A stretch of DNA of 64,000 nucleotides, taken from NCBI RefSeq assembly GCF_001884135.1, contig NZ_MAOC01000051.1:62001-126000 (forward strand), in the 5' to 3' direction. Both the position numbers and the translations under genes were made by a program. Origin of the DNA: Bacillus nitratireducens. Its GTDB lineage: Bacteria > Bacillota > Bacilli > Bacillales > Bacillaceae_G. Numbering within the stretch: position 1 is the first letter of the stretch; each line of letters starts with the position of its first letter. Shown here in pieces: positions 48,274-58,110 of this stretch. The notes under the pieces are model-generated. The model worked only from the letters and a program-made list of their open reading frames with translations, did not search any database and was not told the origin of the DNA.

Positions 48274-48740
48274 CGCCCTAATCCAAATGCCTCTAAAATT
48301 TCTTTTTGTCTTCCAAACATTTCTTTTTCATCTTCTTCTGTCATGTGATCATAACCAAGCAAATGTAAAAAGCCATGTAACGCTAAAAACCCAAGTTCAC
48401 GATCAAAAGAGTGTCCATATTCCTCAGCTTGCTCTTTCGCTCTTGGAATAGAAATAATAAGATCCCCTAACATACGTGGCATCTCCGCACCGATAATTTC
48501 CATTTCTCCTTCTCCCATTTCTTCCATAGCAAAAGAAATAACATCCGTAGGCTGATCCTTATCTCGGTAATCACGGTTTATTTCACGAATACGTTCATTA
48601 TCTACAAATGTAACCGATAATTCTGCGCCTTCTTCTATGTCCTCCATTTGGGCTGCTTTCTCTACTAAACCTCGAATCAAACTTATATATTCGTCTTTCA
48701 CTTCTTCTGTTTCATCAATAAAATCAATTAATAAACTCAT
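48270..48740 (-). CDS. ybeY: Endoribonuclease YbeY (16S rRNA 3' maturation)
   Basis: A 156-residue metalloprotein with the zinc motif [11 protein letters not shown] and the conserved [14 protein letters not shown] and PTDVISFAM segments. It acts in 16S rRNA 3' end processing and ribosome quality control. Overlaps pgpH by four bases upstream and dgkA by four bases downstream, so translation is probably coupled. Matches yqfG. Confidence 0.95.
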   Translation of the reverse strand: MSLLIDFIDETEEVKDEYISLIRGLVEKAAQMEDIEEGAELSVTFVDNERIREINRDYRDKDQPTDVISFAMEEMGEGEMEIIGAEMPRMLGDLIISIPRAKEQAEEYGHSFDRELGFLALHGFLHLLGYDHMTEEDEKEMFGRQKEILEAFGLGR

Positions 48741-50881
48741 TCTTTCTCCTTTTCTTCCGGCGGTTCCGGATATGTAATACGGGAATGGAAAATACCATTT
48801 AACGTTTCACATAACGTTTTTCCAACGATTTGTAGTTCCTTAAATGTCAAATCACATTCACTAAATTGACCATCTTGCAGGCGATCTTTAATAATACTTT
48901 GCACTAAATTATTAATCTGATCTGGTGTTGGATGGTTCATCGAACGTACCGCCGCTTCCACACTATCAGCAATACCAACGATCGCCGACTCTTTAGAAGT
49001 TGCTTTTGATCCTGGATAGCGGAACATTTCCTCCGTATATTTCTCTTTATCTTCTTTAATCGCATTATAATAAAAATATTTAAGTAGCGTTGTACCATGA
49101 TGCTGTCCAGCAATATCGATAATTTCTTGAGGTATATGGTGTTCTTCTAACATTCTCACCCCATCGGTTACATGAGCAATTATAATATCTTTGCTCGTTA
49201 CAGGGTCTAATCTATCATGCGGGTTTTCAATACCCATTTGGTTTTCAATAAAAAACTGTGGTTGTACAGTTTTCCCTACATCATGATAATACGCCCCTAC
49301 ACGCGCTAATACTCCATTTGCTCCAACTGCTTCACAAGCAGCTTCTGAGAGATTAGCTACCATTACACTATGGTGATAGGTACCTGGTGCTTCTAATAAA
49401 ATTTTGCGTAAAAGCGGGTGATTCGGACTTGAAAGTTCCATCAATTTCATACTTGATACAATCCCAAGACCACTTTCTAAATACGGTAAAATCCCCATAG
49501 CTAGAACAGAAGAGATAATACCCGAAACAGCAGCCATTAATAATTGCACCCCAATTTCAAGAGGTGAAAAATTCCCGTTACGTAATAATAGCAAAGCCGC
49601 TAATACGACTACATTTAATACAGAAACGAGTATACCAGCTTGTAAAATCATCGTACGACGATTTTTTTCTCTCAAGAAAATACTAACTGATAATGAACTT
49701 AATAAAACATAAATCCCCACACTATAATTCAGTGTACTCGTTACACCTTCATTAAACATAATACTTCCGCATACAGAAAAGATCATACTCGTTAAAAATA
49801 CAAATCGATCACCAATCATTAATTTTACAAGTATTGTTCCCATCGCAACTGGAACAACATACGCGATTCCTGCATATTCAAGCTTTTGAAACAAACTAAT
49901 GATTTTCATTAAAACAATCGTGATAGACAAAATTGTAATATAAGCTAAGACATACGGCCTATCTTCTCTTTTCCGCTGTAAAAACACTTCAAACTGCTTA
50001 TGCATAAAGTACAATAACACACAAATGAGTACCGCTAGACCAACATAAGGTTGGAAGGTATTGCCCTTCTCTAACAATCCTGCTAATTTCAACTGCTCAT
50101 ATGCTTCTCGTGAAATCGTATCGCCTTCTTTCACAAGAACTTGCCCTTGAAGGATAAAAACTGATGCAACTGAATCTTCCGCTATTTTTTTACTATCTTT
50201 CGTCGCAGCTGAATCATAAAAATAGTTCGCTGTAACCGCATACTTCCCTAGTGTATTCACCGCATCTTTTAAATCACTGCTTATACTTACGCTACTCATT
50301 TCAGTAACGAATTGTTCTCTTGCAGCTTCTTCTTGATCCATCTTGATGTGTTCCCTCATAATTTTATTAACTGCTGTTACAGCCGCATCCTTTGCCAATG
50401 ACAATTGACTTGAATCAGCATTAATAAATTTCAACAAAATCGAATCTGTTAAGCTTTTCGCTAAATCTGTTGGTAATTTCTTCTTTAACTTGTCCAATTT
50501 GTCCACATCAGAAATTTTTCTATACTCGTCTGGGCCAGTCGATTTAGCCTCTGCCTCTACTTCACTTACCGCATCAAAGACGGAAGTTACAATATCCACT
50601 TTATTTTGCTTATATTCGCTTTTATATGTATATTTATCCTCAACCTTTTGAGCGGCTTCGTTTTTCTTTTTCGCCGTTGCGGCTTTATCTTCAATTTTAA
50701 TAGGAGAGTGAATTGTTTTTTTAGCAATTTCGAGCTCTTTAACATCTAATTGCTCTGGCTTTACATTATTCATAAGTGCAAAAAACAGTACTGCTCCTAA
50801 TAATACGTAAGAAACCCAACTTAGTTTTTTCGAATGTTGTATATTACGAAACCACTTAAAAATTTCTTGAGATCTTGACAT
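48737..50881 (-). CDS. pgpH: Cyclic di-AMP phosphodiesterase PgpH (7TM-HD)
   Basis: A 714-residue membrane phosphodiesterase. One N-terminal membrane helix (about residues 19-38), a large extracytoplasmic 7TMR-HDED domain, seven hydrophobic segments (about residues 275-460), and a cytoplasmic HD domain with [23 protein letters not shown] and GQHHG. By family, it degrades c-di-AMP. First gene of a run with ybeY; matches B. subtilis yqfF. Confidence 0.94.
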   Translation of the reverse strand: MSRSQEIFKWFRNIQHSKKLSWVSYVLLGAVLFFALMNNVKPEQLDVKELEIAKKTIHSPIKIEDKAATAKKKNEAAQKVEDKYTYKSEYKQNKVDIVTSVFDAVSEVEAEAKSTGPDEYRKISDVDKLDKLKKKLPTDLAKSLTDSILLKFINADSSQLSLAKDAAVTAVNKIMREHIKMDQEEAAREQFVTEMSSVSISSDLKDAVNTLGKYAVTANYFYDSAATKDSKKIAEDSVASVFILQGQVLVKEGDTISREAYEQLKLAGLLEKGNTFQPYVGLAVLICVLLYFMHKQFEVFLQRKREDRPYVLAYITILSITIVLMKIISLFQKLEYAGIAYVVPVAMGTILVKLMIGDRFVFLTSMIFSVCGSIMFNEGVTSTLNYSVGIYVLLSSLSVSIFLREKNRRTMILQAGILVSVLNVVVLAALLLLRNGNFSPLEIGVQLLMAAVSGIISSVLAMGILPYLESGLGIVSSMKLMELSSPNHPLLRKILLEAPGTYHHSVMVANLSEAACEAVGANGVLARVGAYYHDVGKTVQPQFFIENQMGIENPHDRLDPVTSKDIIIAHVTDGVRMLEEHHIPQEIIDIAGQHHGTTLLKYFYYNAIKEDKEKYTEEMFRYPGSKATSKESAIVGIADSVEAAVRSMNHPTPDQINNLVQSIIKDRLQDGQFSECDLTFKELQIVGKTLCETLNGIFHSRITYPEPPEEKEKE

Positions 50882-51052
50882 GATTTCAATACCTTCTCCT
50901 CTCCAGAAATAAAGTGAAACTATTTATAGCTTTCATTTCTTCTAGGCAACGATACTTTTTAAGACCATATTTTTATAGACCGTCACCTATAGTTTATTTC
51001 CCTCGTCTTTAATGATAGTAAAAAATATGTCATTCGCCAACCTTATCATACA

Positions 51053-51086
51053 AAAAGAAATGACCCTGACAAATAGGATCATTCCA
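51053..51086 (-). terminator. Terminator of phoH
   Basis: Minus strand AATGATCC / GGGTCATT with a ten-base loop and a T-rich tail; its left arm overlaps the phoH stop codon. Confidence 0.75.
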
Positions 51087-52038
51087 TTTTATCATATGCC
51101 TCAATAATACGTTGCACTAATGGGTGTCTCACAACGTCTGTTTGTTCCAGTGTTATGAACGAAAGACCTGATACACCAGATAAAATATTAGCAGCAATAG
51201 AAAGACCTGATTTTACCCCTTTTGGCAAATCTACCTGTGAGGGATCTCCCGTAATAACCATTTTAGAACTAAAACCTAATCGTGTTAAAAACATTTTTAT
51301 TTGAGCACCAGTTGTATTCTGTGCCTCATCTAATATAACAAATGAATCATCAAGAGTACGTCCTCTCATATAAGCAAGAGGTGCAATTTCAATTACACCA
51401 CGTTCCATCATACGCTGTGTGTATTCTTGCCCAAGAATATCGTGCAACGCATCATACAACGGACGTAAATACGGATCTACTTTTTCTTTCAAATCACCTG
51501 GTAAAAAGCCTAAACTCTCTCCAGCCTCTACAGCAGGTCTTGTTAAAATAATTTTCTTCACATACCCTTGCTTTAAAGCTCTCACAGCCATTACTACAGC
51601 TAAATATGTCTTCCCTGTCCCAGCAGGTCCTATCCCAAATACAACATCATTCTTTTTCATTGCATGAATATATCTTCTTTGTCCCATCGTTTTCACACGA
51701 ATGGATTTACCTTTTGCTGTTTTAAAAATTTCCTCTTCATATAACTCTTCGAATTGAGCAATTTTCCCTTGTTTCCCAAGCTGAATTGCATACGCAACAT
51801 CTCTTTCCGAAATTGATACACCTTTACGGATAACAACAAGTAGCTGTTGTAAGATTTTTTCTACGAGCACTACAGCTTCATCTGCCCCAGATACACGAAC
51901 AGACTCTCCTCTAGTTATAATCGATACACTAAGTTCTCGTTCAATTACTTTTAAATGAGCATCATTTACCCCAAATAGAGCGATTGCCTCGTTGGGATTT
52001 TCCAATTGTTGGTTCATTTCTACTAATTGTTCTGCCAT
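51079..52038 (-). CDS. phoH: PhoH-like ATPase
   Basis: A 319-residue P-loop NTPase with Walker A FGIGPAGTGKTYLAV and Walker B FVILDEAQNTTGAQ, preceded by a small N-terminal KH-like domain (about residues 20-80). PhoH-like proteins are thought to act on RNA; role unresolved. I start at the ATG at 52038, eight bases after GGAG, one codon after an in-frame GTG. It begins three bases after the yqfD stop. Confidence 0.92.
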   Translation of the reverse strand: MAEQLVEMNQQLENPNEAIALFGVNDAHLKVIERELSVSIITRGESVRVSGADEAVVLVEKILQQLLVVIRKGVSISERDVAYAIQLGKQGKIAQFEELYEEEIFKTAKGKSIRVKTMGQRRYIHAMKKNDVVFGIGPAGTGKTYLAVVMAVRALKQGYVKKIILTRPAVEAGESLGFLPGDLKEKVDPYLRPLYDALHDILGQEYTQRMMERGVIEIAPLAYMRGRTLDDSFVILDEAQNTTGAQIKMFLTRLGFSSKMVITGDPSQVDLPKGVKSGLSIAANILSGVSGLSFITLEQTDVVRHPLVQRIIEAYDKME

Positions 52039-52041
52039 CAC

Positions 52042-53241
52042 TCAGTCTCCTTGAATATCGGATTCAGATATTGGTTGCGGCTCTGCAATATTTTCAATCA
52101 CTGTGTAATGTAACGTGACCTTTAAGTGATCCGCCTCAATCTCTTTACTCAAAATCTTATCACTTACAATCATAGCATGTTCATCCAATTTTTTCTTCAG
52201 TTCTTTTTCTGCCATCTCTTTCGCTACTTTCATTGCTTGTTTTTCGGTATATTCTCGGTTCGCTTCTTCCTCTTCTCGTACAATATCTTTTTCATATGCA
52301 ACTGGTAATGTGAATCCAAATAATTTCACATCATGTTTTACACTTTCAGTACGAGAGCGTTTATACTCATCCTGTTGAAATCCCCATATTTTTATTTTAG
52401 CACTCCCAAATTTAAGAAAATATTCATTGTATGAATTACCAGTATACACTTGAAATTGCGTCTTTAACGGAACATCCACCTCAGATTTGTACCACGTTTC
52501 TCCATATACAATCCCTTTAGCCGAAACAATTGTCGGATCCTCCTCATTACCATACATCCCCGAGACGAGAAGTTGCCCCTTTTCTACATGGTCATTTTTC
52601 ATAACAACAGGCTTCCCAACTTCCACAAATGTTTTTGTAATAATCCCTTCTTTTTTTGCTACTAAGTTTTGTGGCTGTTGTTCACTTTCTTTTTTCGGTT
52701 CATTTTTTTCAACAATCTTAAAATGATATGTTGTCCCTCTTATTTCTAACCCCGCCCAAGTAATCGCATTAATATTGTCCGTTAAATGCCGCTGAACATC
52801 TTCTACACTAGGCATTTGAAACTGTAATTTCCCTTTTTTAATACCCATTTTGTCCAATTCTTTCATCAATATATATTCCGTTTCAGGTTTTGCTCCTGTA
52901 ATTTCAATTTTCCAAACCATATTTGATAATGCAATCATTCCGAAAAAAAATATTAAAAACCCAATTAAAAATCCACTATTCTTAATTAAACGCTTATTCC
53001 AAAATGGAAAACCGTAACGTCCAATAAAATATAATTTACATTCATTCTTTCTATAAATTGGTTTTATCTTTTTCACATCTCGTAATAACATGCAAAAAAC
53101 TAACGTTTCATCCGCTATCTTCTTTACATCCCAAACTAATAATTTCCTACGTACACATTCGTTAACGAAGCGTTCCGCTCCTCTACCTTCAATTCGCACT
53201 TTTACATACCCAAGCCATTTTATAAACCATTTATTTTTCAT
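52042..53241 (-). CDS. yqfD: Sporulation protein YqfD
   Basis: A 399-residue protein with one transmembrane segment (about residues 86-111, SGFLIGFLIFFFGMIALSNM) and a large domain outside, then a charged coiled C-terminal part (about 320-370). It matches YqfD, a forespore-engulfment-stage protein of the mother cell in Bacillus. In B. subtilis yqfC-yqfD is a tight pair; here about 280 bases separate them, including bcr1-like sequence. Confidence 0.88.
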   Translation of the reverse strand: MKNKWFIKWLGYVKVRIEGRGAERFVNECVRRKLLVWDVKKIADETLVFCMLLRDVKKIKPIYRKNECKLYFIGRYGFPFWNKRLIKNSGFLIGFLIFFFGMIALSNMVWKIEITGAKPETEYILMKELDKMGIKKGKLQFQMPSVEDVQRHLTDNINAITWAGLEIRGTTYHFKIVEKNEPKKESEQQPQNLVAKKEGIITKTFVEVGKPVVMKNDHVEKGQLLVSGMYGNEEDPTIVSAKGIVYGETWYKSEVDVPLKTQFQVYTGNSYNEYFLKFGSAKIKIWGFQQDEYKRSRTESVKHDVKLFGFTLPVAYEKDIVREEEEANREYTEKQAMKVAKEMAEKELKKKLDEHAMIVSDKILSKEIEADHLKVTLHYTVIENIAEPQPISESDIQGD

Positions 53242-53309
53242 CGACTACCTTCACTACCTTTCTAAAAGTAGATACAACACTTTTCACTTTAAGCATCAAA
53301 TAGCTCGTA

Positions 53310-53362
53310 CTAATCGAAGCTTTAATCGGTGAGGTTTTTCTCCTCACTAATCGGGCATATGC
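53310..53362 (-). repeat. Possible second degenerate bcr1-like hairpin
   Basis: CTTTAATCGGTGAGG paired with CCTCACTAATCGGG resembles the terminal hairpin of the full copies. It directly precedes the next fragment, so this may be a tandem of decayed copies. Confidence 0.4.
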
Positions 53363-53458
53363 ATAAGATGAAAGTTTAATAAGTGGAGGTTTTGTCCATA
53401 CCCACTGATTATTAACGCACACCCATCGAGCTTTCACGCGCAGTGAATGCGGGATAAA
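53363..53458 (-). repeat. bcr1-like element with internal deletion, between yqfC and yqfD
   Basis: Starts ATAAGATGAAAGTTTAATAAG, continues with GTCCATACCCACTGATTATT and ends TGAATGCGGGATAAA, as in the 17.6 kb copy, but about 60 bases of the middle (the CTCCCACC hairpin) are missing. About 96 bases. Confidence 0.65.
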
Positions 53459-53519
53459 GTGAATATTAAGGTCAGATCACTAAAATAAAGAAGAAAAACT
53501 TCACAAACGGAAGTTTCCC

Positions 53520-53813
53520 TCACTCCTCTTTCTTTTCATTTTCTAAAAACATCACTTGTTCGATAATCCCTTCAAGCAAAAGTTCTTCCGGGAGGATTGT
53601 TTTAATAACAAAGGATTGCCCCTTAATTAATAGTTGACCTTGTTTTAATAACAACCTTACTTCTTTATCTGAAAATACTAATAAGCCTCGATGATTTTCT
53701 ATATAGATATGCACTTGCCCAACAAGCGTAATCCGAGGTAGATCCATTAGCACATCCACTGGCAGGTCTATTTGCTTCGTCAACCAATTCTTCATTTGTT
53801 CTAATTTTTTCAT
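53520..53813 (-). CDS. yqfC: Sporulation protein YqfC
   Basis: A 97-residue YabP/YqfC-family protein. The conserved core is LMDLPRITLVGQVHIYIENH followed by GLLVFSDKEVRLLL. The ATG at 53813 (MKKLEQMKNW) follows GAGGGGG by nine bases; the longer frame is not supported. Family members act in the mother cell during sporulation, usually with YqfD. Confidence 0.88.
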   Translation of the reverse strand: MKKLEQMKNWLTKQIDLPVDVLMDLPRITLVGQVHIYIENHRGLLVFSDKEVRLLLKQGQLLIKGQSFVIKTILPEELLLEGIIEQVMFLENEKKEE

Positions 53814-53882
53814 CTCAAAAGACCCCCTCTCATCCCATATGTATGAAAAAAGAGCTTGTAATATCACGTCCAAACTGAAAAA

Positions 53883-53922
53883 AGCATAAAAAAACGTCTC
53901 ATACGAAATGAGACGCTTTTTT
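53883..53922 (-). terminator. Terminator of rpsU-yqeY
   Basis: CGTCTCAT / ATGAGACG stem inside a longer imperfect palindrome (AGCATAAAAAA ... TTTTTTATGCT), with T run on the minus strand; it reaches the yqeY stop. Confidence 0.9.
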
Positions 53923-54364
53923 ATGCTAATAGCTGGATAACCAGCTTATTCACAAGTGATCCGTCTGTTTTACCTTTTACTTTCGGCATAACAGCAGTCA
54001 TCACCTTACCCATATCTGCTTTAGATGTAGCACCAACTTCAGAAATAACTTGCTTAATTATATCCGCTAGTTCTTCTTCTGTTAATTGCTCCGGCAAATA
54101 TGCGCTTAAAATCTGAATTTCACTTTGCAGTTTATCAACAAGGTCTTCACGACCAGCTTTTTTAAATTCAAGGAGGGAGTCCTTATACTGTTTTACTTCA
54201 CGAGCTAAAACTGTTAATTCCTCTTCTTCAGTAAGAGTATGTTGCAGTTTAATACCTTCATTTTGTAAAGCAGCCTTAACCATACGAATAACGGTTAATT
54301 TTTCTTTTTGTTTATTCTTCATCGCTTGTTTCATATCATCGTTTAAACGACCGAGAAGACTCAT
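53921..54364 (-). CDS. yqeY: YqeY protein (GatB/YqeY domain)
   Basis: A 147-residue protein with the GatB/YqeY helical tail domain ([21 protein letters not shown]), related to the C-terminal region of the tRNA amidotransferase subunit GatB. The ATG at 54364 follows AGAGAGGG. It is 16 bases after rpsU, as in many Firmicutes. Function not firmly established. Confidence 0.92.
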   Translation of the reverse strand: MSLLGRLNDDMKQAMKNKQKEKLTVIRMVKAALQNEGIKLQHTLTEEEELTVLAREVKQYKDSLLEFKKAGREDLVDKLQSEIQILSAYLPEQLTEEELADIIKQVISEVGATSKADMGKVMTAVMPKVKGKTDGSLVNKLVIQLLA

Positions 54365-54379
54365 CACTTACACCCTCTC

Positions 54380-54553
54380 TTAGAACTTACGCTTTCTTGC
54401 CGCTTCAGATTTCTTCTTACGTTTTACACTTGGCTTTTCATAAAACTCGCGCTTTCTTGCTTCAGCAAGTGTACCAGTTTTAGAAACCGATCTTTTAAAA
54501 CGGCGAAGTGCATCCTCCAAAGACTCGTTTTTACGAACGACTGTTTTTGACAT
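54380..54553 (-). CDS. rpsU: 30S ribosomal protein S21
   Basis: A 57-residue very basic protein, [20 protein letters not shown] at the start and [14 protein letters not shown] at the end. The ATG at 54553 follows GGAGGGAGGG; the longer frame is not supported. Standard S21. Confidence 0.97.
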
Positions 54554-54852
54554 TCTCTTTCCCTCCCTCCGAAACATCACACTTACATACTAACTTCAGC
54601 ATGCAAAAAGAAACACTTCTTCAGCATGTCTTTTACGATTATAATACATTTTATCACTTCAGGTCAACTATTTGGCAGAATAAAAGAAGAATAGATGCTC
54701 TTCCTTTTCCAAAAATCTATGTAAACAGCCGTTATCGCTCCCAACTAAAAAAAAATATATTTTTATCACGAAAACTTCCCCATACAAAATTTGCTAAATA
54801 ACCACTTATTTAACGGGTACTCCATTTCAATACTTAACTTCTCCACGAAAGA
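54554..54852. other. Intergenic region upstream of rpsU
   Basis: About 300 AT-rich bases between rpsU and the mtaB terminator. It must hold the rpsU promoter, but I cannot single out one. No supported gene. Confidence 0.55.
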
Positions 54853-54889
54853 AAAAAGCATGCAAACCATTTTCGGTTGCATGCTTTTT
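54853..54889 (-). terminator. Terminator of the heat-shock/mtaB operon
   Basis: Stem GCATGCAAACC / GGTTGCATGC (one bulge) with a six-base loop and a T run on the minus strand, just past the mtaB stop. Confidence 0.9.
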
Positions 54890-54890
54890 A

Positions 54891-56243
54891 TTATGCGCTT
54901 GCCGATTCTTTTTTTACATCATCTTCAAGAACACGAACAAACTGCGCTTCGTTATATGGATAACCAGCTTTCGTAATTTTCACTTTCACCAGCTTACCAA
55001 TTAAGTCTTCTGATCCTTCAAATACAATTTTTAAGTAGTTATCTGTATAACCTACATATAACCCTTCACGGTCGCCCTCTTTAAATTGCTCTTCTGGAAT
55101 GATTTCAAGTACTTCGCCTTCAAACTGAGACGCATACTCTTTCGCTAATTGGTTAGATAGTTCAATTAGACGGTGAACACGATCGTTCTTCACATCTTCA
55201 GGAACTTGATCTTCCATACGCGCTGCAGGTGTTCCTGTACGTTTTGAATAAGGGAACACGTGTAGCTCAGAGAAGCGATTCTCTTTAATGAAATTGTATG
55301 TTTCCATGAATTCTTCTTCTGTTTCACCTGGGAATCCAACAATTACGTCTGATGTAATCGCAAGGCCTGGTAACGCCTCTTTCAAACGATCTAAACGCTC
55401 TTGGAAGAATTCCATCGTATACTTACGGCGCATACGTTTTAACACAGTATTAGATCCTGATTGCAACGGAATGTGCAAGTGGCGTACAACTACTTCTGAC
55501 TTATCTAATACTTCAATTACTTCATCCGAAATTTGACTCGCTTCAATAGAAGAAATACGAAGACGTTTTAATCCGCCTACTTCCGCCTCCATATCACGAA
55601 GTAATCCAGCTAAGTTATAATCTTTAATATCTTCACCGTATCCACCTGTATGAATACCTGTTAATACGATTTCTTTATAACCTGCATCTACTAATTGCTG
55701 CGCTTGTTTAATAACTTCTTTCCCATCACGAGAACGCATTAAACCACGCGCCCAAGGAATTATACAGAATGTACAGAAGTTATTGCAACCCTCTTGTATT
55801 TTTAAAGATGCACGTGTACGATCCGTGAAATACGGCACATCAAGTTCTTCGTATACACGTGTTTTCATAATGTTGCGGACAGCATTAATCGGTTGGCGCT
55901 CTTTACGGAATTCTTCGATGTATCCTAACATCTTCTCACGATCCTGCGTACCAACAACAATATCTACACCTGGAATTGCCATGATTTCTGCTGGAGATGT
56001 TTGTGCATAACATCCAGTTACACATATTACTGCATCTGGATTTTGACGTACAGCACGTCTAATGACTTGACGGCTTTTCTTATCTCCAGTATTTGTTACT
56101 GTACATGTGTTAATAACATATACATCGGATTTCTTTTCATATTCAGTTCTTTCATAACCACCTTGTTTAAACAATTGCCAAATCGCTTCTGTTTCATAGT
56201 GGTTCACTTTACAACCTAACGTGTGGAACGCAACAGTTGCCAT
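54891..56243 (-). CDS. mtaB: tRNA ms2t6A methylthiotransferase
   Basis: A 450-residue radical SAM enzyme that adds a methylthio group to t6A37 in tRNA. Three N-terminal cluster cysteines (TLGCKVNHYE, NTCTVT, VTGCYAQ) and the radical SAM CNNFCTFCIIPWARG are present, with a C-terminal TRAM domain (GEVLEIIPEEQ). Last gene of the hrcA-to-mtaB series, seven bases after rsmE; equals B. subtilis yqeV. Confidence 0.95.
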   Translation of the reverse strand: MATVAFHTLGCKVNHYETEAIWQLFKQGGYERTEYEKKSDVYVINTCTVTNTGDKKSRQVIRRAVRQNPDAVICVTGCYAQTSPAEIMAIPGVDIVVGTQDREKMLGYIEEFRKERQPINAVRNIMKTRVYEELDVPYFTDRTRASLKIQEGCNNFCTFCIIPWARGLMRSRDGKEVIKQAQQLVDAGYKEIVLTGIHTGGYGEDIKDYNLAGLLRDMEAEVGGLKRLRISSIEASQISDEVIEVLDKSEVVVRHLHIPLQSGSNTVLKRMRRKYTMEFFQERLDRLKEALPGLAITSDVIVGFPGETEEEFMETYNFIKENRFSELHVFPYSKRTGTPAARMEDQVPEDVKNDRVHRLIELSNQLAKEYASQFEGEVLEIIPEEQFKEGDREGLYVGYTDNYLKIVFEGSEDLIGKLVKVKITKAGYPYNEAQFVRVLEDDVKKESASA

Positions 56244-56249
56244 TGATTA

Positions 56250-56999
56250 TCACCCCATCAATTCAAAATGATAAGAAGCGGCACTTAACGCATAAAGCGG
56301 AGCCGTTTCTGTTCTTAAAATTCTCGGTCCTAAACTACATGGTACAAATTTATGTTCACGAAGCGCAGTAATCTCTTCCTCCGCTAAACCGCCTTCTGGC
56401 CCAAATACAATCAGTAGCTTCTGACCTGGTTTAATCGTCGCCAAAGCTTTTGCAAAATTAGATTTCTCACCTTGCTTTGCTTCCTCTTCATACGCAACAA
56501 GACATACATCATACTCGTTACTCATTGCAAGCAATTGCTTAAACGATGCGGGAGCATGTACTTCTGGAATTTCGCTTCTATGCGATTGTTCCGCAGCTTC
56601 TTTCACAATTTTTTTTAAACGCTCAACTTTTTTATCAGCTTTTTTCGCATCCCATTTTACAATAGATCGAGATGCTTGAAATGGTAAAAATGCAGCTGCC
56701 CCAAGCTCAGTTCCCTTTTGAAAAATTAACTCAAGCTTGTCTCCTTTCGGCAGTCCACTCGCAATCGTCACGAACACAGGAAGTTCACTCGACGCCTCTA
56801 CCCATTCTACAATAGCGGTATCTACAAATTCACTGGTAATTTCAGCAATCGAACATTCTGCTGTTTTACCATTTACACAACAATAAATGTGGTCACCAGC
56901 TGACATACGCATCACTCTTCCGATATGATGTACATCATCACCTACGATACGAATCTTTGTTTCACTTACATGTTTTTCTTCTACAAAATAACGTTGCAT
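56250..56999 (-). CDS. rsmE: 16S rRNA (uracil1498-N3)-methyltransferase
   Basis: A 249-residue SPOUT-type methyltransferase: an N-terminal PUA-like domain and a C-terminal knot with IVFGPEGGLAEEEI and SLGPRILRTETAPLYAL. It modifies U1498 of 16S rRNA. The ATG follows AAGGTGATT. About 145 bases separate it from prmA, holding two strong hairpins. Equals yqeU. Confidence 0.95.
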   Translation of the reverse strand: MQRYFVEEKHVSETKIRIVGDDVHHIGRVMRMSAGDHIYCCVNGKTAECSIAEITSEFVDTAIVEWVEASSELPVFVTIASGLPKGDKLELIFQKGTELGAAAFLPFQASRSIVKWDAKKADKKVERLKKIVKEAAEQSHRSEIPEVHAPASFKQLLAMSNEYDVCLVAYEEEAKQGEKSNFAKALATIKPGQKLLIVFGPEGGLAEEEITALREHKFVPCSLGPRILRTETAPLYALSAASYHFELMG

Positions 57000-57016
57000 A
57001 TAATCACCTTAGTAGA

Positions 57017-57060
57017 GTTTCGTTCCTTTCGTAAGTCAACACTTACGAAAAGAACGAAAC
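57017..57060 (-). other. Long hairpin just upstream of the rsmE ribosome binding site
   Basis: Arms GTTTCGTTC(C)TTTCGTAAGT and ACTTACGAAA(A)GAACGAAAC form about 19 bp with one mismatch and a four-base loop. No T run follows. It ends only a few bases before the rsmE ribosome binding site. Confidence 0.6.
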
Positions 57061-57088
57061 GTTATCATTTTTCATATAACAAACGGCA

Positions 57089-57114
57089 AGTCCCTCACCT
57101 TATAGTGAGAGACT
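57089..57114 (-). other. Second hairpin in the prmA-rsmE spacer
   Basis: AGTCCCTCAC / GTGAGAGACT, one mismatch, six-base loop. No T tail. May act as a processing or stability element after prmA. Confidence 0.45.
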
Positions 57115-57143
57115 CCCCTTTTCATTATAAACTAAAATCTATA

Positions 57144-58082
57144 TTACGCATTTCGTGCAATAATTGCTACCCAATCTTCCATTCGTAACACTTCTTCAAT
57201 TGTAAATCCAGCTTTTTCTAGCGCCTCAGAAATCACTTTTTCCTTCGCTGCAATAATACCAGATGTAATAAATAATCCGCCTGACTTCACAACTCTTGCT
57301 GCATCTTCAGGGAATAGAAGAATAATTTCTGCTAATAAATTCGCTACGATTAAATCAACAGGACCTTCAATACCTTCTAATAGACTATTTTGTCCAACAG
57401 ACACAACGTCATCTGTTTTATTTAAACGCACATTCATTTCTGCGCTTTCCACTGCAACTGGATCTAAATCATATGCTTGAACAGAAGATGCACCTAATTT
57501 TGCCGCTGCAATACTAAGCACACCAGAACCTGTTCCAACATCAATGACAGTATCACCTGGTTGAACTGTTTTTTCTAAAGCACGAATACACATCGTTGTT
57601 GTTGGATGAGTTCCTGTTCCAAACGCCATACCTGGATCTAATTCAATAATTTTTTCTTCTGGAGAAGATGGTGTATATTCTTCCCACGTCGGTACGATTG
57701 TGAATGTATCAGAAATTTGTACTGGATGGTAATATTTTTTCCAAGCAGTAGCCCAATCTTCTTCATTGACTTCGTTAATGGTAATATCTCCAGTACCAAT
57801 TTCGATGTCGTAAGATGGAAGCACATCAATAGATGATTTTACACCTGCAATTGTTTCCTGTAAAGAATCCGTTTGCGGGAAATATGCTTTTATTAATACA
57901 CCCTCTGCCGGGTATTCATCTGGATTCAATGCATAAATTTCACCATATTGTTGCTCGCGCTCTTTCGTCAATTCCGCTGGATCCTCAATCGCAACTCCAC
58001 TAGCACCAGCTTCATGTAAAATATGAGAGACAGCTTCTACTGCTTCTACTGTTGTATGAATACTAATTTCTGACCATTTCAC
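57144..58082 (-). CDS. prmA: Ribosomal protein L11 methyltransferase
   Basis: A 312-residue SAM-dependent enzyme that methylates L11. The SAM loop is [20 protein letters not shown], and [16 protein letters not shown] and [15 protein letters not shown] are family hallmarks. The start is GTG at 58082, ten bases after GGAG. Lies 28 bases after dnaJ in the heat-shock operon; equals yqeT. Confidence 0.95.
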   Translation of the reverse strand: MKWSEISIHTTVEAVEAVSHILHEAGASGVAIEDPAELTKEREQQYGEIYALNPDEYPAEGVLIKAYFPQTDSLQETIAGVKSSIDVLPSYDIEIGTGDITINEVNEEDWATAWKKYYHPVQISDTFTIVPTWEEYTPSSPEEKIIELDPGMAFGTGTHPTTTMCIRALEKTVQPGDTVIDVGTGSGVLSIAAAKLGASSVQAYDLDPVAVESAEMNVRLNKTDDVVSVGQNSLLEGIEGPVDLIVANLLAEIILLFPEDAARVVKSGGLFITSGIIAAKEKVISEALEKAGFTIEEVLRMEDWVAIIARNA

Positions 58083-58110
58083 AATTTACCAACTCCATTT
58101 TTTATTTCCA

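Noticed and set aside
50905-50930. AATAAAGTGAAACT resembling a bcr1-like end near pgpH
   Set aside because: Only about 13 bases match and no second end or hairpin follows; chance is likely.
53231-53437. Minus-strand 68-codon frame between yqfC and yqfD
   Set aside because: It overlaps yqfD and the bcr1-like sequence and has no ribosome binding site.
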